From contig JAJTUP010000080.1 in the NCBI GenBank assembly GCA_021399435.1, positions 124,001-188,000 of the forward strand: a stretch of 64,000 nucleotides of DNA, read 5' to 3'. The notes beneath the pieces were generated by a model. It made no database searches. It had not been told where the DNA came from and saw only the letters and a program-made list of their open reading frames with translations. How positions within the stretch are numbered: the first letter of the stretch is position 1; each line of letters opens with the position of its first letter. The stretch is from Diaporthe sp. PMI_573. Lineage: Eukaryota; Ascomycota; Sordariomycetes; Diaporthales; Diaporthaceae. A program made the translations under genes and the position numbers. Below, one piece after another: positions 43,698-55,049 of this stretch.

Positions 43698-44543
43698 TCA
43701 ATCATCATCGTCATCTTCTTGGTCGTCTGACGACCCAGCCCCAGAGTTTCCTCCTCCAGCCCCTTCGCTCTCGTCGTCATCCTCATCCTCACCCTCACCT
43801 CCTTCCCCACCCGCAACATTTAACGCAACCGGACTCGCGTTGCCCGAAGCTTGTATAGGAGCCCCAGCCTGAGCCGCAACCGCCTCAAAGGATGTGCTCC
43901 GGGCCTGTGCTAGCCTCATCGTGAACGGCCCGAAGCCTCTCTCATGGAAGCCAAGTTGTCCATCGGGTGAGTCTTGGTTCGCCACGGCTTGCTCTGATAG
44001 CGCCCATCCCATCACGCCATCGGCGCCAGTGGCCTCCGCGCCAAGGCCCAGGGCAGTGTCCATGCAACCTTCGCAAAGGAACGTGAAGGTAAGAAACGAG
44101 TCATTGACGGCCGTGGCCTCCGCGATGGGACGGACAGCAAAGTTCCCCACCACCTCGGGTGGATCATCTTCGTTGGTGCCTTGCCTGAACGAAGCCATCA
44201 CGCCGCCGGCGCCGTCAGCCCACGCCGCTAGGAAGAAGTTGTTCTCCATGTCGCCAGTGAGTCCTATCGCCCCCCAGCCTGCCCCGTTGATGAGTGGGAA
44301 AGACATTTGTCCGATGAAGGAGTCAACAGGTGTCTCTGGCATGGTCATGGCGAAGCCAAACGTTGTGCGAGCACCAAAGAAACGCTCCATGGTGAGCCCT
44401 GTTGCCGCCTCGGTGAATGCGGTCGAGACTTGACCAGCGGATGAAGTCGGTTCATCGTCATCTTGGGCGACAATCTTGCTACAAAGGAGGAGGAGGATAA
44501 GGCCAAGAGGCAGAGATGATCTGATGGTTGATCGTCTAGCCAT
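43698..44543 (-). CDS. Secreted stand-alone CDH-type cytochrome b domain protein
   Basis: A protein of 281 residues. A basic N-terminus and LPLGLILLLLCSKIVAQ form a signal peptide ending near residue 26. The mature part resembles the cytochrome domain of cellobiose dehydrogenase (AA8 fold): FGFAMTMPETP near residues 62-72 would carry the Met haem ligand. A Cys pair lies in FLCEGC, and LGFHERGFGPF near residue 200 would carry the His ligand. No flavodehydrogenase domain follows. Instead there is a Gly/Ser/Asp/Glu-rich tail ending in a poly-Asp run. Such proteins probably act as extracellular electron carriers. Not obviously tied to either cluster. Confidence 0.75.
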   Translation of the reverse strand: MARRSTIRSSLPLGLILLLLCSKIVAQDDDEPTSSAGQVSTAFTEAATGLTMERFFGARTTFGFAMTMPETPVDSFIGQMSFPLINGAGWGAIGLTGDMENNFFLAAWADGAGGVMASFRQGTNEDDPPEVVGNFAVRPIAEATAVNDSFLTFTFLCEGCMDTALGLGAEATGADGVMGWALSEQAVANQDSPDGQLGFHERGFGPFTMRLAQARSTSFEAVAAQAGAPIQASGNASPVALNVAGGEGGEGEDEDDDESEGAGGGNSGAGSSDDQEDDDDD

Positions 44544-45966
44544 CCTTGACTACCTGATAAGTATGGGCTTAAGTACAGAGCCGGAGAGACCAAGAGAAAG
44601 CAGATATCGTTTTCAGCAAATAGGTTTGGGACGCTTGAGAAACAATCTATCTCGTTCACACTACCTCGGGGCTGCAACCGCTTTATGAACCTTCAGACAA
44701 AATGTCGATGCTCAATCTGCCCTGGGTCAAGGGCAGATTCAGGCGGAATCTCATATGCAGTCCACCTAAACAGCCCAGCTAACTTGGCTCCTTGTCCGTG
44801 CCTCACGAGACTTGGTAGGATTCATGATGTTGTACGCTGAGCGGTACCTCAAACCATCGTTTACAGACGGATATTTCTGGCCATTCAGCAACATGATAAA
44901 AATAATGACAGCTAGGCTTGACATTAGAGACTATTATACGTCACATTTGTTCACGTGAATCTGGACCAGTGAAACCAAAATCAACTAAACATAGATGTGA
45001 GGCGCACATACTACTGCAGGAGTAGTAGCACAAAGACATCGTCCGAATTAATCAGGTTGGAGCTTGTGTGCAATGATGAGACGGAGCCTGCCGCATCAGA
45101 TAGTAGTTTCAACTGCTTAGCCCTGAAGAAGATCAGAACCACCACCACGGGCGCCTGTGCATGGGTTCTGATGCTTGTCACTCCTGGCAAAAAGAAACTA
45201 ATCGCACAGATTTGTTTGGCATCCTAATTTTGACAGCGACGATCTTTGGGACGAACATTGGCGCCTCCACACCAGATGGTGCTTGGCGTGCCAAGTTCCT
45301 TGCCAAACCAGCCGCCTCAAACATGCGAGACCGACAGGAGGGTTGTCTCGCTTGCGTCACATTCCCGGAGCGAGCTTCTCATAGCTATGGTGAGCCACGC
45401 ATGCACATGAAGACGTCTCTGTTCCCAGAGATGAGTCGAAAGTGATTTCACACACGGCACAATGGCCTGATTGATTGTCTATCAAACCGCCCAAGACCCT
45501 CGCAGAAGCCTTCTAGCCACCTGAGCAGCCTGGGCAACATCAATTGTCCAGGCCAAGCTCCTTATCAGTCGAGATCGGGCCAGTCTTTTGGTATGAGACG
45601 GCCAGTACACGTCTCATGCCACCTTTCGGCCTCACTGCATCATACTCAATCGCTCTCGCACCCGATCTTGGCCTACATATAGTAGGTCGTCCACGAAGAA
45701 CTGACAAGGGCATCCCTTAACGAATCCAGCGATCCAACGAGACCCGCACAGCTTCCAGGTATGCCAACTCACACACTCCATCTCAGACCTCAGAACGCAG
45801 GTCACCATCTCACTCGGTCTGGGCCGGCTTGTGTTGCCATGACTGCCGCCAAGCGTCGTCCGCGAAGCATAATCGGTCCTAGGTTTCCGTACGCGACCCA
45901 CTTCTCACTCGTGACATATTCCAACAGAATAAATTCAAGACAGGCAGCGCGTCTCTCTTGTTGACC
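44544..45966. other. Intergenic
   Basis: About 1.4 kb. Open frames are short and motif-free. Nothing supported. Confidence 0.45.
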
Positions 45967-46629
45967 TCAGTGGCTTTTCATGCGGCGGGAAGTAAGTCTT
46001 CTGAGCGACGACGGCCGAATAACCAATGACATCCTTTTCTTTTCTGGCGAACTCGGTTCCTTTTCTTCAGCACCGCTCTCCACCGCCAAGGCATCGTCGG
46101 GGAATGCCATCGCCGTCGGGCTGGCGGCGGGTAACTCGTTCAACCTGGAATAGCGTGACTTCGGCTTCCATGTGTCGGAGTAGTTGGTATATGTCCGAGG
46201 CGGGAGGTCGAAAAGGTGATCGTAGACAGGCGGGCCAACTTGTGCAGGCTCCTGGACTATTATTTGCTGTCGAGGTGTGTGTTCGTACGTGCTACTTTCT
46301 GAGTATATGCTGGAGTTGTAGGTAGCTCGCCTACGAGGCAGTGGGATCGTCGGAGCCGGGTGGTCGTCGCTGAAATCCAGGTGGGCCTCTAGCTCCGAAT
46401 GCCGAGAGCTACCACCGTAGCCGCTGTCTGAACTGCTAGAACTGTTCCATGAATCACGCATGCCGGCGCGATCTAAGTCGTACCGTTCGGCCGTGAGGTT
46501 GTCTGCGTGGGAAGAGCTGATTGTATCCCTGACACTCTGTCCACATTCGTGACAGATGTGATGCGGTACTTCGAGTTCTGGAGAACCAGCAACGCTAATT
46601 CTCATGCTTCTCCTGAACTTTTTGAACAT
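45967..46629 (-). CDS. Hypothetical protein with a CxxC pair
   Basis: A single-exon protein of 220 residues with no recognised family. A basic MFKKFRRSMRISV start precedes HHICHECGQSV near residues 23-33, a single Cys-x-x-Cys pair with flanking His that could bind zinc. The rest is rich in Ser, Tyr, Pro and charged residues (SSSSSDSGYGGSS, PLPRRRATY) and probably disordered, ending in a basic RRLTSRRMKSH tail. The composition recalls fungal regulatory or cytoskeletal linker proteins, but no function can be given. Confidence 0.55.
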   Translation of the reverse strand: MFKKFRRSMRISVAGSPELEVPHHICHECGQSVRDTISSSHADNLTAERYDLDRAGMRDSWNSSSSSDSGYGGSSRHSELEAHLDFSDDHPAPTIPLPRRRATYNSSIYSESSTYEHTPRQQIIVQEPAQVGPPVYDHLFDLPPRTYTNYSDTWKPKSRYSRLNELPAASPTAMAFPDDALAVESGAEEKEPSSPEKKRMSLVIRPSSLRRLTSRRMKSH

Positions 46630-49121
46630 TTTGCTCAGCTGAAGTTGCAGAACCGTACTAGTATGGCTGAATAGAAGAACGAAATCGGGTATGCTGCTGG
46701 ATGGAGAACGCAGGGCAGGACAGTCTAACTGAGGAACGATTTGAGAGAGCTATTCGGGAAGAAAAGAATGATTTTGGAGAGTGGCGGTGCTCCCACACCG
46801 GAATGGCATTGTGCTGGTATTTCATCTCTCATACGGATCTTCATGCCGCACGTCGGCCAGCCCGCAGCGCAGCCGATGAAACCGACGGCCGCGTACCCAC
46901 ATCCCGCTTATCCAATAAGACTAGCTCCACGAGAACTGCACAAATAGGGGCTAAAACTGACCCGAAACCGTTCACGACTGAGGATGTGCTGTTGTGCATC
47001 ACCGTCACCATGCTCGCCTCGAGATATTGGCTCACGTATTCCAATTGCGCACGACCAACGCAACCAGCGCACGTTGTCTTTTCATCAGAAGCCATCTTGA
47101 AAATCATCTCGTTTGAGATAACCGGTGATCGGATGAACGGACCGGGGAGCTAGTGATACGTGTAATGTCGCTGGGGGTGTGGGTATTATTTCGGATGCTA
47201 AGAGTATTCGCGTGATTGAAGACTTGGCCAGGGTCAATTGGTCAGGCGAGATACGGGCCGAAGAACGCATGAGTGAATTTCTGCACAACTGATTGACAAA
47301 CAATGCACATGGCAAGAGATGGATTTACATTACCTCGCATCCGAAAACACTCGCTCATGTACTAAGAATAGTTGATTCCCGACTAATAAACCCCGTCGGT
47401 CTTGATAGCTGGCCCATCAAATAGTTGATTTACAGCACAGCTTCGACGAGAGTTCCTTCATCAAAGGCTCGCTCCAACAGAATCTATCAGCCTTCATTCA
47501 AGCACATTTGTGAGTAGATCTGGAACCCGACAGGTAGCGGTTGTATAGACACACGAGCCTTATTGGACATGTCATGGTTATTCGCGGAGAGACATCGGAT
47601 AAGAGGAACCATGGGTATCATGATGAGGAATTGACCATGGGCCAAAATATTCGTACTCGGCGTACCCCCAGAAACAATCTATCTACGCGAGGTAGACAAA
47701 GTGTATAACAGTCAACGGCGTTCACCGGTGGTCGTTCCGTTCGCCTGCCACACTCCAAAAGCTAGTTCAGAAATCCGAGGGCGTAAAATCAAAGCGCAAA
47801 CACCCAGACTCGATCCAGCCACGCCATCCACCATTGTTACAGTCCCTGTAATCACGGATGGGGAATCTCTTACAGTCATCGACGCTCGGGAGAAGTTGCT
47901 CTTCGGTCATCCGCGTGCATTCATCACGTGCTTCTGGCGTCCACGATACAGTGAAGCGGTAGTCGACCTATTTTCGCCGGAGTTAGTTGACTCCACATCT
48001 GCACCAATGTCAAGTTTTACGGGGGTTTGGAGGTGCCACTTGCACCGTTCTCGGCACGGGTGCACACAAGATCAGTTGAGTTACGACTGAATACGGACGC
48101 AACATCGTATGACCCCGAGTTGCAAAGCACACCGGCCATTCTGGCGACCGAGTCGGGCAAGACTGGTTTAACTGGGTTGGTGTGCGAGGGCATGGAGTGG
48201 CAGGTCGGCCCGCCTGTCGGAGACGGCCCGGCCGTCGGTTGCCGCGATGGTGACGATGAAGTCGGAGACGCAGCAAATCCGTTCGGATAAGGATGAAAGT
48301 AAAAGAGGAGGCAACCAATCTTAGTTGCGCCTCCCCAGCTATCGTTGTTACCCGGAAGTCGATTCTGTCAGAGTCATGTTTCACTATATCCTACTTCATA
48401 TGCGAGCTGACTTTTATTGTCCATTTCGGGCAATTTGTGTTCGTGTGTGACAGTAGAACGGTGCTTGACGGCGTCAGACTAGGTTGCTTCGACCTTAACA
48501 GGCCGGTCCATTTCAAGGTTAAGAGCGCCGGCGCAAATAGACTAGGCACGGCTTAACACTAAGACTTATTGTACAAAATGGTGGCATCTAACAGAACACT
48601 AGTTTACAGAAGTAGATTGGAAAGTCACTATTTAAAGCCTTCCATAGCGAATTATAGTTTTATCGTCGATAAGACACATTGTTTCTTGTCCTTATAGGAC
48701 ACTTATTGCTGTTTCAGTTTTATAGAGGAACTTAAAGAATACAAATAGTCTATATGCGAGCTGACAAATAGTAGGATCTAATAGAATACTGGTTTACAGA
48801 AGATTAAAAAGTCACTATTAAAAGCCTTGCGTAGTAAATCTTACTTGTATAAAAAAAAATAACTTTTGGGTTTTTAAGTCTAGCAGACTAATTATTAACG
48901 CCATAGCATAAAGGGTAACTTACGGGTTCCCAAGCCCGGTAACTCAGGGGTGTCCAAGCCCATTGCCACGTCTTCGTAGGAGGTAATTAGATAGGCACCA
49001 TCTCCTTCCGATTTGGTGAACTGTCACAGGTCACTTGCCCCTTCCCAGGCGTATCATGCTAACTCTACCGGTGACGCATGCATATAGCGGCCCGTTCTTC
49101 TCTCCCCCGTGACTGCCTCGC
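46630..49121. other. Large intergenic region, partly AT-rich with duplicated segments
   Basis: About 2.5 kb. Open frames on the plus strand near 46701-47153 and 47701-48090 have odd composition and no motif. From about 48390 to 48900 the sequence is AT-rich and contains imperfect duplicates (48581-48652 and 48771-48840; ATATGCGAGCTGAC twice). This looks like a decayed repeat. Confidence 0.5.
48581..48840 (+). repeat. Imperfect direct duplicate, about 70 bp, two copies
   Basis: Copies at 48581-48652 and 48771-48840 share GTTTACAGAAG, AAAGTCACTATT, AAAGCCTT and flanking matches, with mostly transition differences (C/T, A/G). A further shared block, ATATGCGAGCTGAC, occurs at 48398-48411 and 48752-48765. 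Possibly a remnant of an AT-rich transposable element. Confidence 0.65.
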
Positions 49122-49927
49122 CTACGCCGCCGCCCCTCCAGCTGCACCAGCGCCAGCACCAATCGCAGCCCCGCTGGCCACTCCAGTGGACGAGAATTTC
49201 TTCATGATACTATCATAAAGATTTGCAATCAGTACAATCATGATAGCTGTCGCCTAGGGCCCAGAAAAAGAAACAATTAGCTCATAACTCGTAATATGCG
49301 TTCCGCCGGCTTTATATCAATTCGCGTAAATCTCACCAATGATGTGTCGAAGCCTGGGGCAACGTCAACTTCCCACTGAAGGCTTTTCCCGGGGATGTAA
49401 ACATCAAACTTCCCCTGCCTCTTCGTCGTCATCACCACCTTGTCGCCCCAGTACACATTCGCGCGGAGCTTCCAGATGTCCTGGCCGCGGACTCTCAGCT
49501 GCACATCCTCGCCATTTTCGCCATGGACACAAATGTCGAACTTGTCCTTGAAGGTGCTCCTCTCCATGGCCAATGTGACGAGCGGTCTGTCACCCGCCTG
49601 GGTGTCGTGGCCGGGCACATGGACGAACCACGTCACCCCTGACGACTTGCGGTATATCTCGAACAGGGCAAGGCCTGCAGAGTCTGACACGGTGCGTTTC
49701 TGTGTCCATGAGGCTGCTTTGCCCTTGCAAATGTACGACGGCGGGGGCTTGTTATTATCGCGAGACCCCGCGTCAGTCTCAGAGTTTTTACTCCACACGG
49801 TGATATCGCCCCCTGAAAAGGACATGCCACGCTGGTTGACGATTAGCTTGGAGGGGTTTGCTCCCACATGCTCGGGCCGGATGACGATAGGGTTCTCGAC
49901 AATCGAGTCAAGCTGAGGGGGTGCCAT
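49122..49927 (-). CDS. LURP-one/tubby C-terminal-like protein
   Basis: A protein of 240 residues. Exons 49927-49337 and 49253-49122 are separated by an 83-nt intron. The body is rich in beta strands, with blocks such as LFEIYRKSSGVTWFVH, VYWGDKVVMTTKRQGKFDVYIPG and LQWEVDVAPGFDTSL, a pattern of the LOR/tubby-like fold in fungi. After the intron a single helix (TAIMIVLIANLYDSIM) and an Ala/Gly-rich tail complete the protein, as in other family members. The first ATG in frame is at 49927. Members bind membranes or phosphoinositides in some cases; the fungal function is unknown. Confidence 0.7.
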
Positions 49928-51044
49928 CGTTGCAGTTGAAGTCCCCGCGTGATGATTTTCCACAGAGCTACCGAGGGTACGTGGTATGAATGTTGGAGAA
50001 GATCAATGTTGGTCGTGATTAGGCAGTAAAGAATAATTCCTGCTGCCTGTCAAAGAAGGACTTCCTACTCTCAACCCGAATGCATTTAGTCAAGTAAGAC
50101 GGAGTGGGCTCAAAAGAATCAGGCGATTTAGTTGTGTGACCAGGTATATTTTCAAAAATGACCTATCTAGATCTTTACTGGGGTCGGATACCTTTTAGTG
50201 GGCACAGGATTCATGATCGGCAGGAGATCATTACCAACGGGGTGGATTTTCGGCGCAACTTGCGCGCACTCGAGTGTATGGGCTCACCTCGGCGGCAGAA
50301 TTTTCTGGATGCTCGCTTGCCATTCTGTTGCATGTCGGAACGGCGCTCCGTGGAGGATCAAATCACACGCAGGGAGATTTTTCTCCTGTCCTAAATTTGA
50401 TCAACGCGGAAGGCGTCGTCTGAGGATCTGTCACATGTTGTCCAGGGAACAGAGGACGATTGGAGGACCGTTCTGATCGCGTCAACTGTCATCACCATAG
50501 GGCTGCCAAAGGCACAGATATCTGAGAAGCGAGAACAATCTGCACAAGTCACGGATACCGAAATACCTAGCGAAACCCCAGTTGTCAACTTTCGCGATGC
50601 ATTTTCAATCCAGGAAAGCGCTTCCTTTGCTGCTTGGCGCGAGTCAATTTAATATATTTTGTCGCGGCCTTTCACTCCTGACGAACTGTCCTCAACCTAG
50701 GCGTACCAAGCGGTCGCGCAAGAGCTTGAGTCCCCAAGGGTCCTACGACAGTTGCTTGTGGACACTCTGTACAATAATGATCGGTCTACACTTGACGATA
50801 GCATTCGGGCGAATACATCTTACCGCAATGTCCGCCGCAATGAATTCTCAGGCTAGATTTCAAAAGCACAGATGACAGTTGATAGTTTGTGTCACAACTA
50901 GTAGCAGAAGGAGGGAATACAAATTGATTTTGAATGAGTCACTAGTGCTAACACTCGCTCTACAGCGACACTTGATGACTCGACTCTGTCATTGCTGTGG
51001 AGAGAGGCCACCGGCTGAAATATCATAGTTCAAAACGATCTTGC
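49928..51044. other. Intergenic with a possible gene relic
   Basis: About 1.1 kb. A candidate relic on the plus strand is listed separately (50428-50870). The remainder shows nothing that I recognise. Confidence 0.45.
50428..50870 (+). pseudogene. Possible relic of an unidentified gene
   Basis: From 50428 one frame reads protein-like sequence (VVNFRDAFSIQESASFAAW) until a stop at about 50651. After a gap ending in CAACCTAG at about 50700 another frame gives AYQAVAQELESPRVLRQLL and ends at a TAG at about 50858. The join would need a weak GTCAAT donor. No upstream start or known domain is found. This may be the tail of a decayed gene or simply chance. Confidence 0.25.
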
Positions 51045-52455
51045 TCAATTGTGTACCATAGGCGAGAAATAGCAGGAAACGTAATCTCCTTTATTGCCAT
51101 GGTTGAACGACACATATGAAAGACCCCCGACTTTGGAGTAATCTTGCTGCGGCCTATGACAGACACAGATTAGTGATTTATCATTTAGCACAAAAGACAA
51201 CATCAACGTGATGTACTCACAGCGTCGCAGCCTGGACAGCACCTCGCGCAAACCTCGAGGCATGTTCTTCCCACCCCAAAACGGACAATGCCTCTGTGAA
51301 GTTACCCACGGCGTGCAAGTCAGTCCTGTTCGTCTGACACCATGGCGTATGCGCCTTGATATCAATGCGCTCCTCCCAGGGGCGCAGCTCGAAGACGAAG
51401 CAGATCCCAATGTGTTGATGCTGGGGATCACGAGGGGCCTTGGGCTGGTCATCGCGCAGGCCGTCCTTTTCGTCTAGCAGCAAGTGCCAGATCTTGAGCG
51501 CCTGCTCGACCCCCTTGAGGCTGACCTCATCCGTCTGCGCGCCTCCTAGCGTCATTACGTCTCGGATGACAGATTTGGTATTGGATTTCACCCTGCCGTA
51601 GACTTTGAAGCGCGCTTTGGAGGGGTCGATACAGTCGACGGATATCATCTCCGCGGTACAGACTCCCGGATAAGTGTCGATGAACCTTTCCAACTTGGCG
51701 GAAGGAACAGCAAAGGCGTCAACGTGTGGCTGAAGGCTGCGGATCTGGTCGAAAACAAGTTGCTTTGTGCTCAGCCCTGTGGCGAGATGCTTTAGAATGG
51801 GGAAGACGTATGCTTTGAGGTAGCATTTGTCTTCTTTCAAGTCAAACGCAAAGAAGACCAGCGGGATACGGCTCTTGTGCGGTGGCAGCTTAGCCTTTGC
51901 AGTCTGAGCTTCCTGGCCTGTAACATTCCAAGCCTTCCATATCTGTTTGAACCACCGGAGATCGACATCGTCGGAGACATAGCGAAGAAGAGGGGTCAAG
52001 GTCGGCATTTGGTCTCCTGGGAATGGGTTCTCTGGCGTTCCCGCGTTGTCCCATAACGGTTCGAAGCTGTATCGAACAATGTTGGATCCCTGCTGGAAGT
52101 TCCATGAAGGCTCAACTGGCGAGCCATCAATGGTGAGCATTGGGGTTACTTTGGCCTGTGGCGGCGGCGGGCCTAATGTCGGAATCACAACATCTCTAAA
52201 GATGCGCATGTGCTTCGCCTTGTGCTCCTGGGTATAAGATCCCGAGCTATCAAGCAAGGTGGCCAAAAGTGGTCCGCATCGCATCCACCAGTAGTAGTGG
52301 TCGTACTCAGTAGGTGCCGTGACACCTTCGAGTGTTCCTGAAGTCGCAACCTTTGAACCCTTGGTCGTGCTTGTAAAGGAAACACCGTTCAAACCCGGTT
52401 TCTTGAAAATGGGCATTTGAGCTCCTATGGTGATGTTTTCAACAGCAGAAGGCAT
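51045..52455 (-). CDS. DMATS-type aromatic prenyltransferase
   Basis: A soluble ABBA-fold prenyltransferase of 447 residues that would transfer a dimethylallyl or longer prenyl group to an aromatic acceptor. Exon 1 is 52455-51221 and exon 2 is 51153-51045, with a 67-nt intron (51154-51220). Without the intron the frame would stop after AATL. The second exon supplies the final strand block (LSYVSFNHGNKGDYVSCYF) typical of the family. Hallmarks are YWWMRCGPLLATLL near residue 54, the acidic acceptor-binding VEPSWNFQ and VRYSFEP, and CYLKAYVFP. There is no DDxxD, as expected for DMATS enzymes. With the PKS 2.6 kb away on the same strand, a prenylated aromatic product is plausible. The acceptor cannot be read from sequence. 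Confidence 0.85.
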
Positions 52456-53272
52456 GATGAGTTTTGATGAAGGGTAAACAATCTTTGTGTTTTGGCGTAT
52501 TGTTCACTCCATTGCTGAACCAGCAAACGACAAGTATGACCGGAATTTGCGCAGATAATATGGGTGAATATTGTTCAATGGAAAATGTCTACATTGAAAT
52601 TCGTCAAAAATCCATCTTATTGGCAGAATCAATGTGTTTCATAGGATCTGTTTAAGCTCTACCGCAGTAGCTATACTGCCTCGCCATGAAAGTTATCCCC
52701 TTGTCGCAAATGCCGCAAGAGAAAACTTCCCCGGAACGTAATCTCCTTATTTGGTGTCCTGAGATACGGACAGTGCCCAGCCGACTGTCGTCTCATACTC
52801 ATCTTGACACATGGACCTTGTGGCCAAGTGAAGTGAAAGGGGTAGAATAAGTTTACGATTACATGCGAAAGTCTGTGGTACTGTTTGAGTCTGTAGTCGC
52901 AGTTTGTTGTGGAGAACTCCGTTTAGGCTCGTGGTTTCAGTTTTGAGGTTCCCGCAGAGTTTGCGGACGTCCGGAAAATTTCCAATGACGTTCATCTTGT
53001 CTTTGAGCCGATGAACGCTGGCTTTGCACAGGCCACACCAGTTCAAAGCAGGTACTCCTTGTACAGCCGAAAATCACGAAATAAATCCCGGAGGTGTTTG
53101 AAAGTAGTGTATTACGCTGAGCTTGATCAAGTCTCAGAAGTGGGATTGATGCCGTGCTTGATAGGTCGTTAATCCTGGTTATGCTGCAAAAGCGCTGCTA
53201 AGATTCACACCAGGTCTCGTAAGGCAACTAAACAGTGTGATATACAACGTTCCTCCGTTTGAAGGACGAGAA
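52456..53272. other. Intergenic
   Basis: Promoter of the prenyltransferase and 3' end of the kinase-like gene. An open frame at 52747-53046 on the minus strand has no motif. Nothing else is seen. Confidence 0.45.
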
Positions 53273-54475
53273 CTAATCGATGCTAAACTCCAGCTCTTTG
53301 GTCACAGGTTCGTACAGGGCTCTCTGCTCTTCGCTGCCAAATCTCCGCAGCAGCCACTGCTGCTGGAACGTTTCAGAGTCAGCCCATTCTCCAGGGGCCC
53401 ATCCCTCAAAATCGACAGCCAGAGACCATTTCCAAAACAACTCCATAGGGTTCACTGGGCGAGCCAGGTTCTCAAAAGGGTGCTTGCCCATAAGGGTACA
53501 ACTATAAACAGTAGACACGTTGAAATCAACCAGTACAACGCGTGGGATAGTGATGATGGTGTTGTTGCCGGTGCTGAGATTGGCGCTAGTATCGGTGACA
53601 AGCATTACATTACGGCCAGCCAGATCCCCATGGTTCACTCCCCAGTGCATAGAACATGCATGAATATGTAAAACCCGCGCCAGCACCTCTAGGCGGTAGT
53701 CCTCGGGCAGGTGGAATGCATCTAGACTGCCGTACGTGAGGTAGTCGTTCTGGATGCGTGAGCTCCGCAAATCCAACCCTTCAAGGTGCTCGATCAGGAG
53801 CACTCGCACTGGCCTTTGATATAAAACTCCTTGGCTTGTGATAGGCAGCTTGAAAGTCCACGACCCATAGAATTTTGGGATACTTTTGCCTGTCTCTCCG
53901 ACGGACAAAAGGCGCTTGTAAGCAGCAACCTCCCCGGTATAATCCATATCTGCTTGAGCCGTGACATCGCGGGGTCTCCGGGCCACATCGTGGGTAAAGC
54001 GGTAATATAGTGCATCGAAGATCTTTGCAACAGCCTGGAATGACGGTTTGCCTGGTTGTGCAACGGTGCAACGCACGATCTGAGTACCATGGCCACAGCC
54101 GACACGAATATATGAAGTAATAGTGAGTTGTGCGGTTTGGTCCTGGTATAATTCTGGTGTAGAGATGGTAGTTGATGTGGTCGAATTTGTCTCCAACGGC
54201 GGGTACGAGACAACAATGGCGCTTTGCGTCATCGTCTCTAGCTCAGCGTCGGAGGGCACCCTGCGGGGCCAGGGACCGTACTCTTCCTCATTACCAAACG
54301 GCAGGGGCGCTTCGTGAGGCTCGATCTGCACCGTGAAGCCCGGTATGTAGGGCAGGCTGGGTCTGTCTGGGTCTTGAAGCGGAGCCCAAAGTGTCAGTGG
54401 GCCGGCTGAGGCCCCGGGCAGCTCGGGGAAGAATTTTCGGACCAGCTGCAGGAGATTATCATCGTCGGAGTCCAT
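53273..54475 (-). CDS. Protein kinase-like protein (fungal-specific)
   Basis: A single-exon protein of 400 residues with a C-terminal kinase-like domain. The catalytic loop is NHGDLAGRNVML near residue 280, with HGD in place of HRD. The metal-binding motif is VDFN in place of DFG, near residue 317. A Lys in VAKIFD near residue 169 is a candidate ATP-binding residue, and VLLIEHLEG marks the hinge. The N-terminal 130 residues are acidic and Pro/Thr-rich. Such divergent kinase-like proteins are common in filamentous fungi near variable loci; activity is uncertain. It lies between the prenyltransferase and PKS on the same strand, but a role in the pathway is not shown. Confidence 0.65.
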   Translation of the reverse strand: MDSDDDNLLQLVRKFFPELPGASAGPLTLWAPLQDPDRPSLPYIPGFTVQIEPHEAPLPFGNEEEYGPWPRRVPSDAELETMTQSAIVVSYPPLETNSTTSTTISTPELYQDQTAQLTITSYIRVGCGHGTQIVRCTVAQPGKPSFQAVAKIFDALYYRFTHDVARRPRDVTAQADMDYTGEVAAYKRLLSVGETGKSIPKFYGSWTFKLPITSQGVLYQRPVRVLLIEHLEGLDLRSSRIQNDYLTYGSLDAFHLPEDYRLEVLARVLHIHACSMHWGVNHGDLAGRNVMLVTDTSANLSTGNNTIITIPRVVLVDFNVSTVYSCTLMGKHPFENLARPVNPMELFWKWSLAVDFEGWAPGEWADSETFQQQWLLRRFGSEEQRALYEPVTKELEFSID

Positions 54476-55049
54476 TGTAGCTGTGCGCCGTGTTGAATAG
54501 AGGAAATGAAGTGCTTTCCAAACTGAAATGTCCTAGTATTGACCTGGTAAAAGGTGGTGGATATGTCTCAAAGGGAGATTAATGGTGGGCGACATTTTGT
54601 TTCTTGTTTTGGAGATCGAAGTGCGCCTTGGAGTGGGGAAACCAGTGAACCAACAGGACTATAGGGGCTTGGAATGCCCTCTAAACCCCCCTCTTACCCT
54701 CTTACCCTCTTACCCTCTTACCCTCTTACCCTCTTACCCTCTTACCCTCTTACCCTCTTACCCTCTTACCCTCTTACCCTCTTACCTTCTCACCCTCAAT
54801 GCCCCTCGAAAAGTCTGAACACACACTATTATGGCGTTATTCTCAGAACGCCGTCACTGAATAGCATCTGAGAAGCAATAAGGACGGACGTCCATAGCAT
54901 GTTCCATGAGATAGAGCATCGTTAACATATTTTATAATTCTACCAAAATATTGCGCCCATTTCTTTCACAAACCATAATCGACTCGAATTCCTGCGCCGG
55001 GTAATGGAGCTGAGTCAAACGACAGGCTGTCAGGCGGCCTTGGAAACAA
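54476..55049. other. Intergenic with octamer array
   Basis: Between the PKS 3' end and the start of the kinase-like gene. It contains the 8-bp tandem array at about 54691-54788. No gene is seen. Confidence 0.6.
54691..54788. repeat. 8-bp tandem repeat (CTCTTACC), about 12 copies
   Basis: About twelve nearly perfect copies of CTCTTACC; the other strand reads GGTAAGAG. The last units decay to CTTCTCACC. G-rich on one strand, but the unit is not the TTAGGG telomere repeat. Located about 215 bases upstream of the kinase-like ATG. Confidence 0.92.

Noticed and set aside
46701..48384. Several open frames of 90-150 codons
   Set aside because: No motifs, some rely on non-ATG starts, and they overlap each other on both strands.
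54691..54788. Octamer array as an internal telomere
   Set aside because: The unit is GGTAAGAG, not TTAGGG, and genes continue on both sides.
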